A stretch of DNA of 38,133 nt from Saccoglossus kowalevskii (Eukaryota; Hemichordata; Enteropneusta; Harrimaniidae). Location: contig NW_003124894.1 of NCBI RefSeq assembly GCF_000003605.2, forward strand, positions 557,298 through 595,430. Reading direction: 5' to 3'. Both the position numbers and the translations under genes were made by a program. The notes under the pieces were generated by a model. The model did not search any database and was not told where the DNA came from. It saw only the letters and a program-made list of their open reading frames with translations. Each line of letters begins with the position of its first letter. Position 1 is the first letter of the stretch. Positions 1 to 12,024 of this stretch are shown in pieces.

Positions 1-1573
1 CCCCTATAACTGCTTTCTCAGATCTCTTGACCTCATTACATATGCACACAGTTCATTTAAAATGACGTATGTCCATTTATCCAGTGTGCAGTGTTGGTGG
101 TTAATTCTAGTTTCCTAACAATGTGTATTCAATGACTACATTCAACAAGTGCCAACACATTTAGAGCTAAATATGAATAAAAAACATAAACTCACAATGG
201 TGATTTTGAGCATGTTTAATTAATTATGTTTTATTTTTAAATAAAAAACATGCAGTGCAGTATTCTTATTAAAAGATGTAAATTACAAATGCTCATGCAC
301 CCGCATTTACTCTAAGTTTTATTTTCTGATAAAACATCCCATATCGTTTTTATCAAGGTGTATTTTCAAACCAAATTATACATGCTCCAAGTTTAATATA
401 CACAATTTGATTCATGCATGTAATTTTAACCAATCATAACTACGGTATTAAAAAAAAAAAAATTGATAGGTCAATTGCTTCTCACTGTGTACCTGACTTG
501 GAAATACATAGGTAGACACTGCACGGTGAATGTTGACCTTTTCCCAGTGTACATGCTGTGCTTGTAAAAAACTTTAAAAAAACATTTAAGCCAATATAAA
601 TGCTATATATGTATAGATTTCATGATTTAAAAAAAAAACTTAAAAACTCATGTCAAATTATGTTTCCCATGCATCAGTTGCCAATCCATGTCATGACTGA
701 TCTAACAAAGTTCTGATAATAAATATCATCATTTCAACGTGTATGTTTTGACACATTACAATCTACGTACTTTAACCAGATTTCCTGGGTCAAATATTAA
801 CTTGAGAACAACACCAGAGGTCACTCACTCTAAAGTCATAAACCACTGCTCCTGTTTATCTACTACAAGAAGTGAAAATTTATTGAATCATTTTAAGTTT
901 ATTAACATAATGATTTTTTTTTTCACAAATTTTAACATTGAATATCTATATTTTGTACACATTCAATAAAGATAGTATCATTTTCTGCACTGTTACCCTT
1001 TCTTGACCAAGTTGTTTTCTAATTTTTTAATTTAAATGTTTGTCAAGTTTAAAAATATCTCTGTTTCTCGTTTCGCGCATCATTTTGAACTGTGCGCCTC
1101 AGACGTTTTTTTTCCTTCTAAAGCATTCCAAAATGCCCTTGTACTCACACTTGTTTCAAATTTCCCCCATTTTAGCTCAGTATTATTTTCTTTTCACTTT
1201 TAAAATATTAAAATTTACCAAAATACATGTATAGGGTTATGTATTTTCTTGATTAGTAGCACATGCACTTTAATTCATATATGGCAACAACATGTATGTG
1301 AATAAAATAAAATAAATCTAATTTTCGATTTATGTGTGATTCCATTAGAAATGTGCTTTTAATAGAATAAATACGGTATATGTAGGGATGTTTTGGCTTT
1401 GAAGTAGCCTGCATCACATTGGTAAATGAACCAAAGTTGGATCAATAAATTCATATGCCATGGTTAAAAATTCAGAACATGAAGTGTTCATAGTTTCATA
1501 TGTAAAAATGTAAATACATTGTAAGCTCTGATTATGTGATGGTGGTAATGTTTTTTTGTTTCTTAATATGCAG
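1..1573 (+). other. Intron upstream of the first visible SLC17 exon; no exon seen
   Basis: AT-rich, non-coding sequence with A/T homopolymers and no open frame that looks like an SLC17 segment. The first visible SLC17 exon begins in phase 1 at 1574, so this stretch is most simply an intron. The N-terminal half of the transporter must lie to the left of the window. Short open frames at 739-969 and 1040-1234 are low-complexity, Phe/Leu/Ile-rich chance frames. Confidence 0.6.
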
Positions 1574-4194
1574 GCACTCAAATTGGTAATGTGATCACTC
1601 TGCCAGCATCAGGTCTACTCTGTGTATATGGGTTTTCAGGAGGATGGCCTTCAATATTTTATATCTTTGGTGAGTAAGTGAATGGTAAAAATAATATTAA
1701 AACTAATATGTGTTTACAATTCAGAGTGTGATTGTGCCCTCTTGTGACAAGTTTGTGAAGATCTTTTTTTTTTTAACAACATATGATTTATGTCAACAGG
1801 TGTTTTAAAAGCAGAGAAATTACTGGGTTTTTAACTTTAGAAGATTTCATGTTACATGGGTATTCACTGAGTTTGAAATTCATGGTTTTGTGAAAGAAAC
1901 ATTTCATAACATGGTTAGCTTCACATATTTAGGTGATTTAAATTAGTACATTTATGAGTGAAATTATCAAAAGCTCAGCTGTTAATCAAGCTCTTTAGAG
2001 TCTGCACACCAGGAATTCAAATAGCTTGAAGTTTGTTTGCGCCCTCTTGAGACAATTTTGTAATGACCCTTTGTTTTTAACAATTTATTTTTAGGTACAG
2101 CCACTCTAGTGTGGTTCTTGTTCTGGGCGTTCCTGGTAGCAGATTCCCCGGCCAAGCATAAACGCATATCAAATGTAGAGAGAATGTACATTGAACGGAC
2201 ATTAGCCGAGGAAAAAAGTGCACACAAGGAAGAGAAGGTAAAATATCAGCATCACCATAATTTGCTCAACATATACATATCTATTTATGAAAGATTGTCT
2301 TATACAATTTTTTTTTGGTACCCTTTTCTTGACAGCAACACCACGTACCCTGGTTTACAATCTTCAAGTCTATGCCATTCTGGGCTATATTGGTGACTCA
2401 CGTGTGTTGTAACTGGGGGACATATTCATTGTTAACATTCCTACCGACTTACATGCGAGAAGTCTTAAAATTTGACATCAAACAAGTGAGTTTTCTTTCA
2501 ATTTTTTATTATTTATTGTCAAACTTATAATAATTTCATTATGTCAAGAACACATTATGATCGCAGCTATTTATGTGTCTACGATAATGTCGATACTAGT
2601 AGGCAAAGCAAGAATTTGGGAATGTCCAAGGGAAAGGGGTGAATTTGTTGCTGAAAAATGCACGAAAGTTACAAAATTAATATATTTTTTGCGACTAGAA
2701 ATGTTTTGATATTTGATTATTTAATAGAAGGACAATACTTAGTGATACTCATTCCACTCATTGTTATTTGATTTTTTATTTGATGTTGTCTTTTAGAATG
2801 GTCTATATTCTGCTTTGCCTTACATTGGTTTTTGGTTGTTCATTAATATTGGTGGGCATATTGCTGATTTCTTAAGATCTCGGAAGATACTCAGTACTGG
2901 GAATACAAGAAAACTTATGAACACAATGGGTAAATATTAATGCTTGTTGTCATTACAATTATTAATGCCTAAAATGTTATGATTGTTTCATCGATAAGCA
3001 AATTATTCAAAATTAAACCCCAAATCAGAGAATAAATACACATAAATCTTTTGAATAACCAAATAAAATTTTCAAATTTGTTAATTTTTTTTTTTTATTA
3101 TTAATCAAGACAGTTTTGATCCAGACCTGTTACCTATTAGAAATTATGCCCATTTAGTCCAAAACAAAAAAACTACCGGGTATACATAAAAATGTATAAA
3201 ATGGTTTATAAAAATTCAGGCAGAAAAAATTTATTTTTTATTTATTCTAGTCATACCTATATAGTGATCCATCGTTTATTATTGTCTTTTTAGGTTCTGT
3301 AATACCTGGAATATTCCTAGTTATCACTGGTTATATGGATTGTACCCAAGCAACCACTGCTGTCATACTCCTTACCATAGGTGTATCATTCTCAGGATTC
3401 CAATATGGTGGTGGATTTCTCGTCAACCATGTTGATATTGCACCTAAATACGCTGGTGTCTTATTAGGTATAACTAATACTACCGCAACTATTTCTGGAA
3501 TCTTGGCTCCATACGTCATTGGTACTATTACCGTTAACGTAAGTGAAACTTTATTTGTGACTGCGCATATGTTTAGTGTTGACACATTCATATAAGGTAA
3601 TTTTTCTCGCTGCAAGATCTTGCGTATTGGATGAAATAATTTTGAACTTGACTTCCTTGTTTTTCATAGCTCATGTTGAAATGTTGATCTTTCATGGGAG
3701 AACTATGGTGTTGAGATACTCTACTTCATTAAAATGAACTACCCCTGGTATAATCAAATAGCATATTGTTAAGCATTGGAATAGGTACCATAAAATACTC
3801 ACATGTTTTTTGTATCTCATGCAATGTTTTAATGATGCTATGACTGTTGTTTTTCTAGTTTTTACACTTGCAGTTAACAGTACCAGTAAATCAAATACCA
3901 ATAGTGAGTTGAATGCCCTTGAAAAGTATCAACCTTTGAATATCCTAATTCTGAATTCATCTTTTCAAACTAATAATTTTGCAGCAAACTCAAGAGGAAT
4001 GGCAGATAGTTTTCTACATTGCCGCTTGTATCTATACATTTGGGGCCGTCTTCTTCATTATCTTTGGTAAAGGCGAGGTCCAGGATTGGGCAAAAGAGGA
4101 GCCAGACCAAGAAGATCCAGACCTGGCCAGGAAATTGATGTCTATCAACGGTTCCGATAAAACAGAACAAAAAGAATTTGAAACTCACATTTAG
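1574..4194 (+). CDS. Sialin-like SLC17 anion transporter, C-terminal part (six exons)
   Basis: Member of the major facilitator superfamily SLC17 branch (sialin / vesicular anion transporters), which move sialic acid, glutamate or other organic anions across lysosomal or vesicular membranes. Coding exons read as 1574-1669, 2095-2237, 2336-2485, 2797-2929, 3294-3538 and 3985-4194. All have AG/GT borders and matching phases (1,1,0,0,1,0), giving 324 residues after the split first codon. Visible motifs: [11 protein letters not shown]; the cytoplasmic loop SPAKHKRIS with [49 protein letters not shown]; and the tail KGEVQDWA before an acidic, soluble C terminus. These are positions where the sialin type is strongly conserved, and the SPAKHKRIS loop favours SLC17A5-like over the phosphate-transporter subgroup. 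Six or so membrane segments are covered. The start codon and first half are outside the window, so the substrate cannot be judged. Confidence 0.93.
3597..3805 (+). repeat. Dispersed repeat copy in last SLC17 intron
   Basis: About 200 bp that match 11021-11265 (MANF intron 3) in the same orientation. Shared blocks are the AGATCTTG block near the start, TTTCATAGCTCA, CTACTTCATT/TTACTTCATT, GTTAAGCAT/ATTAAGCAT and AAAATACT at the end. The two copies have diverged with small gaps. No terminal inverted repeat was recognised, so the class is unknown. Confidence 0.6.
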
Positions 4195-6249
4195 TAGATT
4201 TTAGAATTGTTAAGAAATTTTGTTCATTATGATCATCATTGCAAATTACTTTGCATATTTTAAGTGAAAGAAAAATACTGCCATAACAATATTTTCTTTT
4301 ATAATTTTGTTTTCAATATCAGCAGGTAATTTTTTTTCAATAGTGATACCAAATTATGGTAATGTTAATCTATAATTTCAAGAAAATATATCATCTGTAC
4401 TAAAGATGCATTTTCATTGGTTGATCAATGTCACATGATGTTACGTTATCAGATGATAACCTGGTTGAACACCTGATTGAACACATTTGTGTGTTAATCA
4501 GCAATATTCAATGTTTTCCATCATTTTGACATATCATCTGAACACCAAACTCATGAAATTCGGGAAAATTTTCTATGCATGTAAAACCGTTTAGCATACC
4601 ATTGCCTGTATATTCAATTTCTCAAATTATTACAATTATTATAAATACTCAAACACTGCCCATTACTGAATAACAAGGAAGAGATGGTCACTAAAACTTG
4701 AATCATTCAAGTTTTTGCCCATGCTGTGCTTCACACAATAATGTTCATGAGAGATCCTTATTTCTGAATTAATAACGAAAATGAATTATCGTAATGACAT
4801 TGTTTGACCGAGTTCTGATACAGTGCTGAAATATATTATAATTATTATAGCTGCAGAATATTATGGATTTGCTGTGCAGTGGCATCATGGTTGGCATGAA
4901 AAGGTTTATCGTATTACTAATACCGAAGGCTATATTCCACTGTCATAAGGACCAGAAAAATAAGTCTTCTTTATTGTGGGCACTAAATTTTAGAAAAAAA
5001 TGAAAGAAAAATTAAAAATTTTGTTAAAAATCACAAACGACAGTCTCAGTATAAAAATAAAAAGCTGCCTGTGCACATCGATTTTCAATAAGAAATTGAC
5101 TAGAAATATTATTTTTCATCTTATACAACATGAAAAAATGTAACATTTAACAAGAATACAAATATTATTCTCTCCAGAGATTCACAAATGTTTATATAAT
5201 AAAAAAAACTGCCATTCTTGTTCTTGAATAATTGTTGTCATAAATAATTATTGCATTATTACTGCCTGAGTAAAATAGATGGAATTCTATAGCTTTGTGG
5301 AGAATTTACTTTTTAAAAATATCACTGCCAAATTCTTTTTATTATGTAGATTATATTTTTCTTTATTTTTAAAATGATTTTAACCTGATTAAAATGTAAT
5401 AAACTAATATTCTTATTGAATGTTTTCAATATTTACCTTACTTAATACTTATTTTATTAAATCTATAAAGGTCAATCCGTTTATTGTCATTTTTACCTTG
5501 CCCATAATAATATTGATTTCCAAACACCTCATAAAAACGAGAGCATCCATAGCGGTGTCAACGTTTGTCTACAAAATAAAAGGTATTAATTTATAATTTT
5601 TGGCTAATATTACATTTTTGACTAAATTCACTATCAGCTATTACAAAAACTTATGAATATGTCCTGGCTGGTAATTAAGTTGATGCTGAGGAGGCTGTAT
5701 ATGTAAACTGTTTTTGGAGGGTTGTTTGTAGTTGGCTGGTATGAAAGGTAATCAGAGAAAAGTAAACAATAGCATAATTTTCAACAATCTTCATTGGAAA
5801 ATATCACGATTTTCCCGTTTAAGGGTTAACTATTTAAATCATGGTGGAGATTGGAGAATCTTTGTTTTAAAAGCTAGACAACGAGAGAAAAACAAAATGT
5901 CATACAAGGTGTTGCAGAGAAACACTGTTCAGCCATCGAACCACAGCCCGGCTCACAACTATCGAGAGTTTTGTTCTTCATACTCTCTCGAATTGATAAA
6001 ACGCCATCTGTGTTGAAATGTTGTAAGGGTATCATGTGACTTATGTTTGTCCAATCAGCGTAAGCCAGCTGGACTTCGTCTGCCTTTACAGGAACTTCAT
6101 TGATTTCGTCCACGTTGACTAAAAACGCCGGTACAGATTGACTTGTATCTTGTGTAGTAAGCAGGAGCAGTTGCTGCGGACAAAGTAGCTGCTGGACGAC
6201 CAACAACTTGTTTCTTACCTCAGGACAATTATATATATATATAATCAAA
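4195..6249 (+). other. SLC17 3' flank and MANF 5' flank
   Basis: Non-coding, AT-rich. It should hold the SLC17 3' UTR; candidate AATAAA signals on the + strand are at 5056-5061 and 5398-5403, and neither can be chosen by eye. From about 5880 the base composition becomes less AT-rich and the sequence reads as MANF promoter and 5' UTR. The open frames here (5732-6016 +, 5874-6248 -) have no recognisable domain and overlap this promoter-like region. Confidence 0.5.
6051..6069 (+). promoter_or_regulatory. ERSE-like element upstream of MANF
   Basis: CCAAT, exactly nine bases, then CCAGC, lying 181 bp upstream of the MANF start codon. The ER stress response element consensus is CCAAT-N9-CCACG, bound by NF-Y plus ATF6/XBP1. 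Half-site spacing is right and the first half is exact; the second half has its last two bases swapped. A separate CCACGT (XBP1/ATF6-type core) lies at 6110-6115. Vertebrate MANF is known to be induced through an ERSE, so the context fits, but function here is inferred. Confidence 0.45.
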
Positions 6250-9200
6250 ATGTATACTTGGACGTTAATTTCTTTGGTTGTTTTCGTCTTTCTCAGTTGT
6301 GCGTTACAATTTCACCAAACAGACGCCAAACTAAAAGAAGGCGATTGCGAAGGTAAGTTTTGGTTTTGCTGATTTGTGATAATCAAGCTCCGAAATCATT
6401 GTTTTTTAGTCGGTATCTCGCGTAACGGTAGCTTCCGTATATTTCCCTGTATCGCCGGCGATGACTTCGGACTTTATGATGACTCGTCACTTCCTGGTTT
6501 CAGCGCAGACGTCAGGTCCTAGGGCGAGCTACTGATTTGACCGACGATTCGTACATTGTACGTGTACAATCTCGACATGGAAATGAATGAATGAGCAAAT
6601 GACAAGTACATGTAGTTGAAAAGTAGCCATGTAGTTATCATAAAGTGAATATATTATTGATATCGAATAAGCATATAGTATACCATGGAGGTAGAAAGAT
6701 ATTGTATCTCCATGAGTATACCTACATAAAATTACCAGATACTATGAACACAAGAATAGTAGGTTGGTATACATAGTTGTAATCTCGAGACGAAACATAT
6801 GAAAGAATGATGAATACCCAGGAATATAGATATGCATATGCATGTGTTCGTTAAATCTTTACTATACATTGTATGCCATGATTTGGATATTGTTATGTTA
6901 GACAATGAAAAGTAATTTATGAACAAGCGCAATAAACAAGTCCTGAACAACATCTGCCAATGTAGTCCTTTTATGACGAAATAAAACACTAAAACTCACT
7001 TTATCCAATTTATTAGTGACATTCTATACGCATTAATAGTAATACCTGTAAAACAAACTCAGATTATCTTCATACAGATCATTTTCATGTAGTACCAGGG
7101 TATATCGGTATAATCTGTGAAGGTACAATGTGTACATCTGGTGATGTGCTTGCGGCTAATCTGTGGTTGCAAAATAGTTGGTCTTTGTTGTAAAATCCAG
7201 ATCAAATTAAGTTTTACAGGGTTAGGTATCATATGGTGTCCTGTTAATTGACCCCATCATCTTTCTTTCTCATTCAAAGAACATGCTCGCACATTCACAG
7301 TAACAAAGGATTTTCGTTTCAGTTCTTAACTTTGTCAATTTTGCACCATGAATTATTTTGAATCTAAATGCTAGCTTTTGAAATTTCACTCTAGTTTGGT
7401 GTTTTTGTTTTTGTCCATATATGCTATACAAAGAAGCTCACACATTAAAAAAACCCTCTGATAGCCTGTTTTTGATAGCAGTAAGCCAATGCTGTGCCAA
7501 TAGCAACTGTGTTGTAATTTGCAGTTTCCATTGGGGCTCTGTTTTGCTTGTTTACAGTGCCCTACAATACCAGTCTCAATAAAGTACGGTAACATAGCAT
7601 TTGTTTGTTGCAAGAACTATATTAATTATTAAACTCTCCAGAAATCAATATGTCACTAAATAAAAGCATATAAAAACGTTTCGACCAGAATAGTTTCGCC
7701 AGACTTCTACAAAAGCCACAGTAGTTTTTTTTTTTTTCCCTGGCTATGGTTATTTTGTACGTTACGAGCACTGCATGTTTATATTTGTATATACGTGGCA
7801 TATTTATATTCATTTACTGGTGTCTTCTATGTTTTCAGCAAATATTAATATGCCGCGAGTTAAATGATCCATTTATTAGTGTTTTAAAATGAATGCATAA
7901 TATCATTGTTTAATATTGATTTTTCTTTCAGTGTGTATTAAGGTACTTACTGACTTTGAAAAAAAGCTAACAGATGAAGACAGAAAAGATTCATCATTTA
8001 TCGACACAAAGTTAAGGAATCACTGCAAAAATTTGAAGAACCAAGATAACAGATTTGTAAGTGCATGTATATGTATTCAGTAGATAATATGTCAAAAATG
8101 GGAGATTTTGTATCGGTGAAAATTTCCTAAAAGGTCTTAAAGACATAGAGTATAAATGTTAATTGAGAAATGTTGTCACTATTATCATTATCCCATCAAC
8201 AATCTGTTCTTGAAGCAATTTGTTGTTGCACCCATATTTAATATACAGATTGTGAAAATATTTTAATTTTATAGTTTTGTAATTGGTGGTTTTATTCAAA
8301 ACTAGTCACAAGGCCCATATTGACCTGTGACTAATAAACTAAGAAACATGTATGTTCACTGACATTGTGTTTTAATTTATATTCTGCTGCTAATAAAATA
8401 CAATGTGGCAGTCAGCTGAGACCTTAGTCCAATAAAACACATATTCAACCACTATGGTATTGTAGTACCCATATAAGTACCATATGGTGCATTTGAATAA
8501 TAATAATTACAAGAAATTGTGCATGTCTGGTTCCATCTGTTCATATCTCGCACATGCTTTGATCAATAAACGTTGTATATACATCAGTACATGTGCTGAA
8601 CACAGTGGTACCTTGATACACTTCTTTTGCTTTTTAAATCTTGTTTAAAATGGCCGTTTGGCAGCAATTTTGGTTTGAAGAATGTAGTTCTGAATCTATA
8701 TATGCGACATGTTCATGTATCAGCAATAAATCAAAACTGGCTGGCTGGCGGTCATCTGGCAATTCTACATCTTATGTTACTTAAGGTAGCGGGACTATTA
8801 TTTGCATACTTGTTTTCATTTTATAATTGTGACTAAATGACTACAAATAGACCCGGGAAAGTATATATTTTTAGAATCGCCAGATTTCAAGCTTTTCACA
8901 AGTGTATTTTGCATGCCGGTATCTGCATTCTACGACGCGTTACTCAATCAAAGGTGAAAAATTACTTTTTCTGTAAAGAAAATAATTACGCATTTATGCT
9001 GGCGCTACCTAGACTATTATTTGTGTTGAAAATTACGATTTTCACATTTATTTATTAATTTTCAACACAAATAATAGTCTCGCTACCTAGACTATTATTT
9101 GTGTTGAAAATTACGATTTTCACATTTATTTATTAATTGATGAAATGCACTATAAACTTTCATGTGATAAAGTCAACATAATATAGAATGTCATGTAAGT

Positions 9201-11630
9201 TGGTGAAAATGTAGATTTTCTGAAGGGAAGCAAGACAGCCTCAGTAGTGTTTTCCAAAATCAGCAACACAGGTTTAATCTGTGTGCCTATAAGTTTCAAA
9301 GATAAACTCAAGACAAAGCAATGTTAGGATGTGTTATCAGTAGCTATCTGACACACAATGAGTGTTTCCAAACATTTGAGTGGTTTGTCTCCGCCCCTGT
9401 TTGTTTCACAGATTAGTCATTTGCATATGAATGCGTTAGACACAAGGTCACACAGCCACTGAAAAAAAATCATTGATTTTGGTGTTTTCATATGCCGAAT
9501 TTATCCAATTATAGCTATCCCATTCCTTTATTTTTTTGGTTTCCAATAGCTTTACACATTTGGATGTCCCTACACATGTTAAAACAGACCTTGATGGGAA
9601 AACAAACTAAAACAGTAATTGAAATTCAGCACACTATTTTTTAAAACTCGTTGCTTGAATAAAACTGACCAGACACATTCACATTACCTGACTATTGAAC
9701 AACTAGGAAAAGTGAAAAAAATATTTCTTATCGCCAGCATAAATGCGTAATTATTTTTTTTACAGAAAAAGTAATTTTTCACCTTTGATTGAGTAACGCG
9801 TCGTAGAATGCAGATACGGGCATGCAAAATACACTTGTGAAAAGCTTGAAGTCTGGCGATTTTAAAAATATATACTTTCCTGGGTCTATTTGTAGTCATT
9901 TAGTCACAACTGGAAGATGAAAACAAGTATGCAAATAATAGTCCCGCTACCTTAATATGGATATTGCTTCAGTAGTTGTATAATATCCTGTAATATAAAC
10001 AAGAACTATGTCGTTACCAGTGACTTGTTTAATTTAGTGTTGCCTTCTTGGTTTTTTTACGCATGAAATTTGTATTATAATTACTAGTAAATAGTAATAG
10101 GTTTCAGAATCTACTGTACATATGAATTTCAATGGTAATTTTGCTTTGACAGTAATGGCATATAGCATGAAACTTTCATTATTTTTTATTTTCAGTGTTA
10201 TTATATAGGTGCTACAGCTGATGCAGCAACTGGTATTCTTGGAGAAATCTCCAAGCCATTCACAATGCATTTGCCACCTGCAAAAGTGTGCGAGAAACTA
10301 AAGAAGAAAGATAGTCAGATCTGTGAATTGAAATATGGTGAGTAGTTCTAGCACATGTGCCAATGACTTATGTCTGAAGCTGGTTTATTCCACTGGTGCT
10401 CAATAATTGTGTAAAAACACTGCATGTCTGGTGTATCAAAAGTACATGTTGTTGTCTAGATATTGGCAGCCATCTTGGTGACTTTTCAACAGTTTCCTAT
10501 ACCTTTAACACGTACCTCTAACGTACATTGTGGGGAGGAGCACTTTGGGATGTCACATGCAGTTTATTTGACCGGTGCATTCATCTGCACTTGACAATGA
10601 CTGGCTGGTGGATCTACCATGCTTGAAAAACTATTGATAGAGTGAATTATTTCTATTGCATGAGTACCTAATATGAAATCTAGGAAAGTGGTAGATCCCC
10701 GAGGTGCTGTACAGTATACATGTCGTCAATAAATATTGAAACTACATCTTGTAAAATACTCTAACATGTTCTTGATAATTCAAGATGAGCTAATTTTACG
10801 TGGTCGTGGTTCAATTTGAGTGCTGTGTAGTTGTTTATCCTCATTGTATGGAGTACTCCTCACCTGCCAAAATAGTGTTTAGTTAGCAGATTTGCATTAA
10901 ATTGAAGAGATATAAAATGTTGTTGTATTTTTCCCCCAATTCTCTATATGTAAGAAAACTCATTCTTGGAAAGTGTTGAATTTTGAAATGCTTATCAGTT
11001 GCATACAAGAGAAAGCAATAGGTGATTTCCGGTTCATCTGCGAGATCTTGAAAGTTGGGTGAAAGACGTGCGCCGTACATCTGCCGCAAAAATCGAACGA
11101 TTTGATTTTGAACTCAAATTTCTTTATTTCATAGCTCACATGGAAATGGCCAATCTTTGACAGGGAATATTGCATTTGAATTACCCTTACTTCATTGAAA
11201 TTGACCATCAAATGTGTACAGCACGTTATTAAGCATGGAAATGTCCCTAAAATACTTTCAGGTTTGTGGAATCCCTCGCCTCTGTTTGTCGCTGCCATGA
11301 ACGTTGTTTGTCCTGTTTTTACGTTCAATTTCACGCATAATGCAGGATTTCGCAGTGAACAGAAAATCCTGGGATTTTTTTTCAGGGAGTGTATAAATAA
11401 AACTGTAAATTGCGATTGTTCTCAAAGAAAATGAATTGCCACATGTATATCTTCTTTTTTCAGAAAAACAAATTGATCTGAACACTGTGGACTTGAATAA
11501 ATTGAAAGTGAAAGATTTGAAGAAGATATTAAACGACTGGGATGAAACATGCAAGGGATGTGCAGAGAAATCAGATTTTGTGAAAAAAATTCAAGAACTG
11601 AAACCTAAGTACTATAAGCAGGAGCTTTAG
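6250..11630 (+). CDS. MANF: MANF/CDNF-family neurotrophic factor, complete, four exons
   Basis: Mesencephalic astrocyte-derived neurotrophic factor: a small ER-resident, stress-induced and partly secreted protein that supports ER proteostasis and cell survival. Exons 6250-6352, 7932-8056, 10196-10337 and 11464-11630 join in phase (1,0,1) to 178 residues, close to the usual ~180. A signal peptide covers about residues 1-26. The saposin-like N-terminal domain includes [12 protein letters not shown], and the SAP-like C-terminal domain includes [10 protein letters not shown] and the CKGC (CXXC) motif. All eight family cysteines are present (33, 36, 66, 77, 108, 119, 153, 156). It ends in KQEL, a KDEL-type ER-retrieval signal in the position of the human RTDL. 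The start is the first Met before the hydrophobic leader. Invertebrates usually have a single MANF/CDNF gene; the symbol follows the ancestral type. Intron 2 carries a foldback element (8781-9955). Confidence 0.97.
8781..9955. mobile_element. Foldback / MITE-like element with 224-bp inverted arms in MANF intron 2
   Basis: The left arm 8781-9004 and right arm 9732-9955 are near-identical reverse complements of equal length (224 bp), separated by about 727 bp of non-coding DNA. The outer ends read TTAAGGTAGCGGGACTATTA on both strands, so TTAA sits at both borders and may be a target duplication (a piggyBac-like habit) or simply part of the arm. No transposase frame is present. The similar short open frames at 8837-9058 (+) and 9684-9899 (-) are the same arm read twice and are not genes. 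A third, diverged partial copy of the arm lies at about 37345-37440. Confidence 0.8.
9003..9138. repeat. 58-bp direct duplication around a 25-bp perfect palindrome
   Basis: The 58 bp at 9003-9060 recur without change at 9081-9138. Between and overlapping them, 9011-9035 and 9056-9080 are perfect 25-nt inverted repeats around a 20-nt loop. The arm ends (ctagactattatttg, tcgctacctagac) resemble the terminal bases of the enclosing foldback element, so this looks like a small internally rearranged or nested copy. The identity of the two 58-mers indicates a recent duplication or gene conversion. Confidence 0.8.
11021..11265 (+). repeat. Dispersed repeat copy in MANF intron 3
   Basis: Diverged direct copy of 3597-3805, in the same orientation. 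Shared blocks include TGCGAGATCTTG near the start, TTTCATAGCTCA, TTACTTCATT, TTAAGCATGGAA and CTAAAATACT. The two copies lie in introns of neighbouring genes. Confidence 0.6.
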
Positions 11631-12018
11631 ATGTGTTTATTTCTCACAGTTCTGCATCCCAGTGAGAAATACAAATGAAATTTGTGTATTTTTCACAACA
11701 AAGTATTCAACGTCTATCATATTGACCATTTAATTTTGAACACTTGTATATCTGACTAGTTAACTTGAAATTGATACAAGTCTGGATTTGCCCAGAAGAT
11801 ATTTTCATATGCAGAGAAGCTTTCGTTAGTAGATAACATTTACTGGTTAAAGAAATTTAATGTCACACATGTATAACAGTAAAAGAAAATGCCCCCCCCC
11901 CCTAAAAAATGATATTTATTAATAAACTTTTTTGATGAGATCTTTTATACCAAAAAGTAACTTGTGATAATGTACTGTGGGAGTTCCGATTGTTACTACT
12001 GAAATTTCATTGTCTGAA

Positions 12019-12024
12019 AATAAA
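12019..12024 (+). promoter_or_regulatory. Candidate MANF poly(A) signal
   Basis: AATAAA about 390 bp after the MANF stop codon, followed within 20-60 bases by T-rich sequence. An earlier AATAAA at 11921-11926 is an alternative. Inferred from motif and position only. Confidence 0.4.

Noticed and set aside
6228-6244. TATATATATATATA run before the MANF ATG as a TATA box
   Set aside because: It ends about 6 bases from the start codon, leaving no room for a transcription start and 5' UTR. More likely a simple repeat in the leader.
8837-9899. Two open frames on opposite strands with nearly identical translations (MTTNRP...)
   Set aside because: They are the two arms of the foldback element read in mirror orientation. 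Similarity comes from the DNA inverted repeat, not from a conserved protein.
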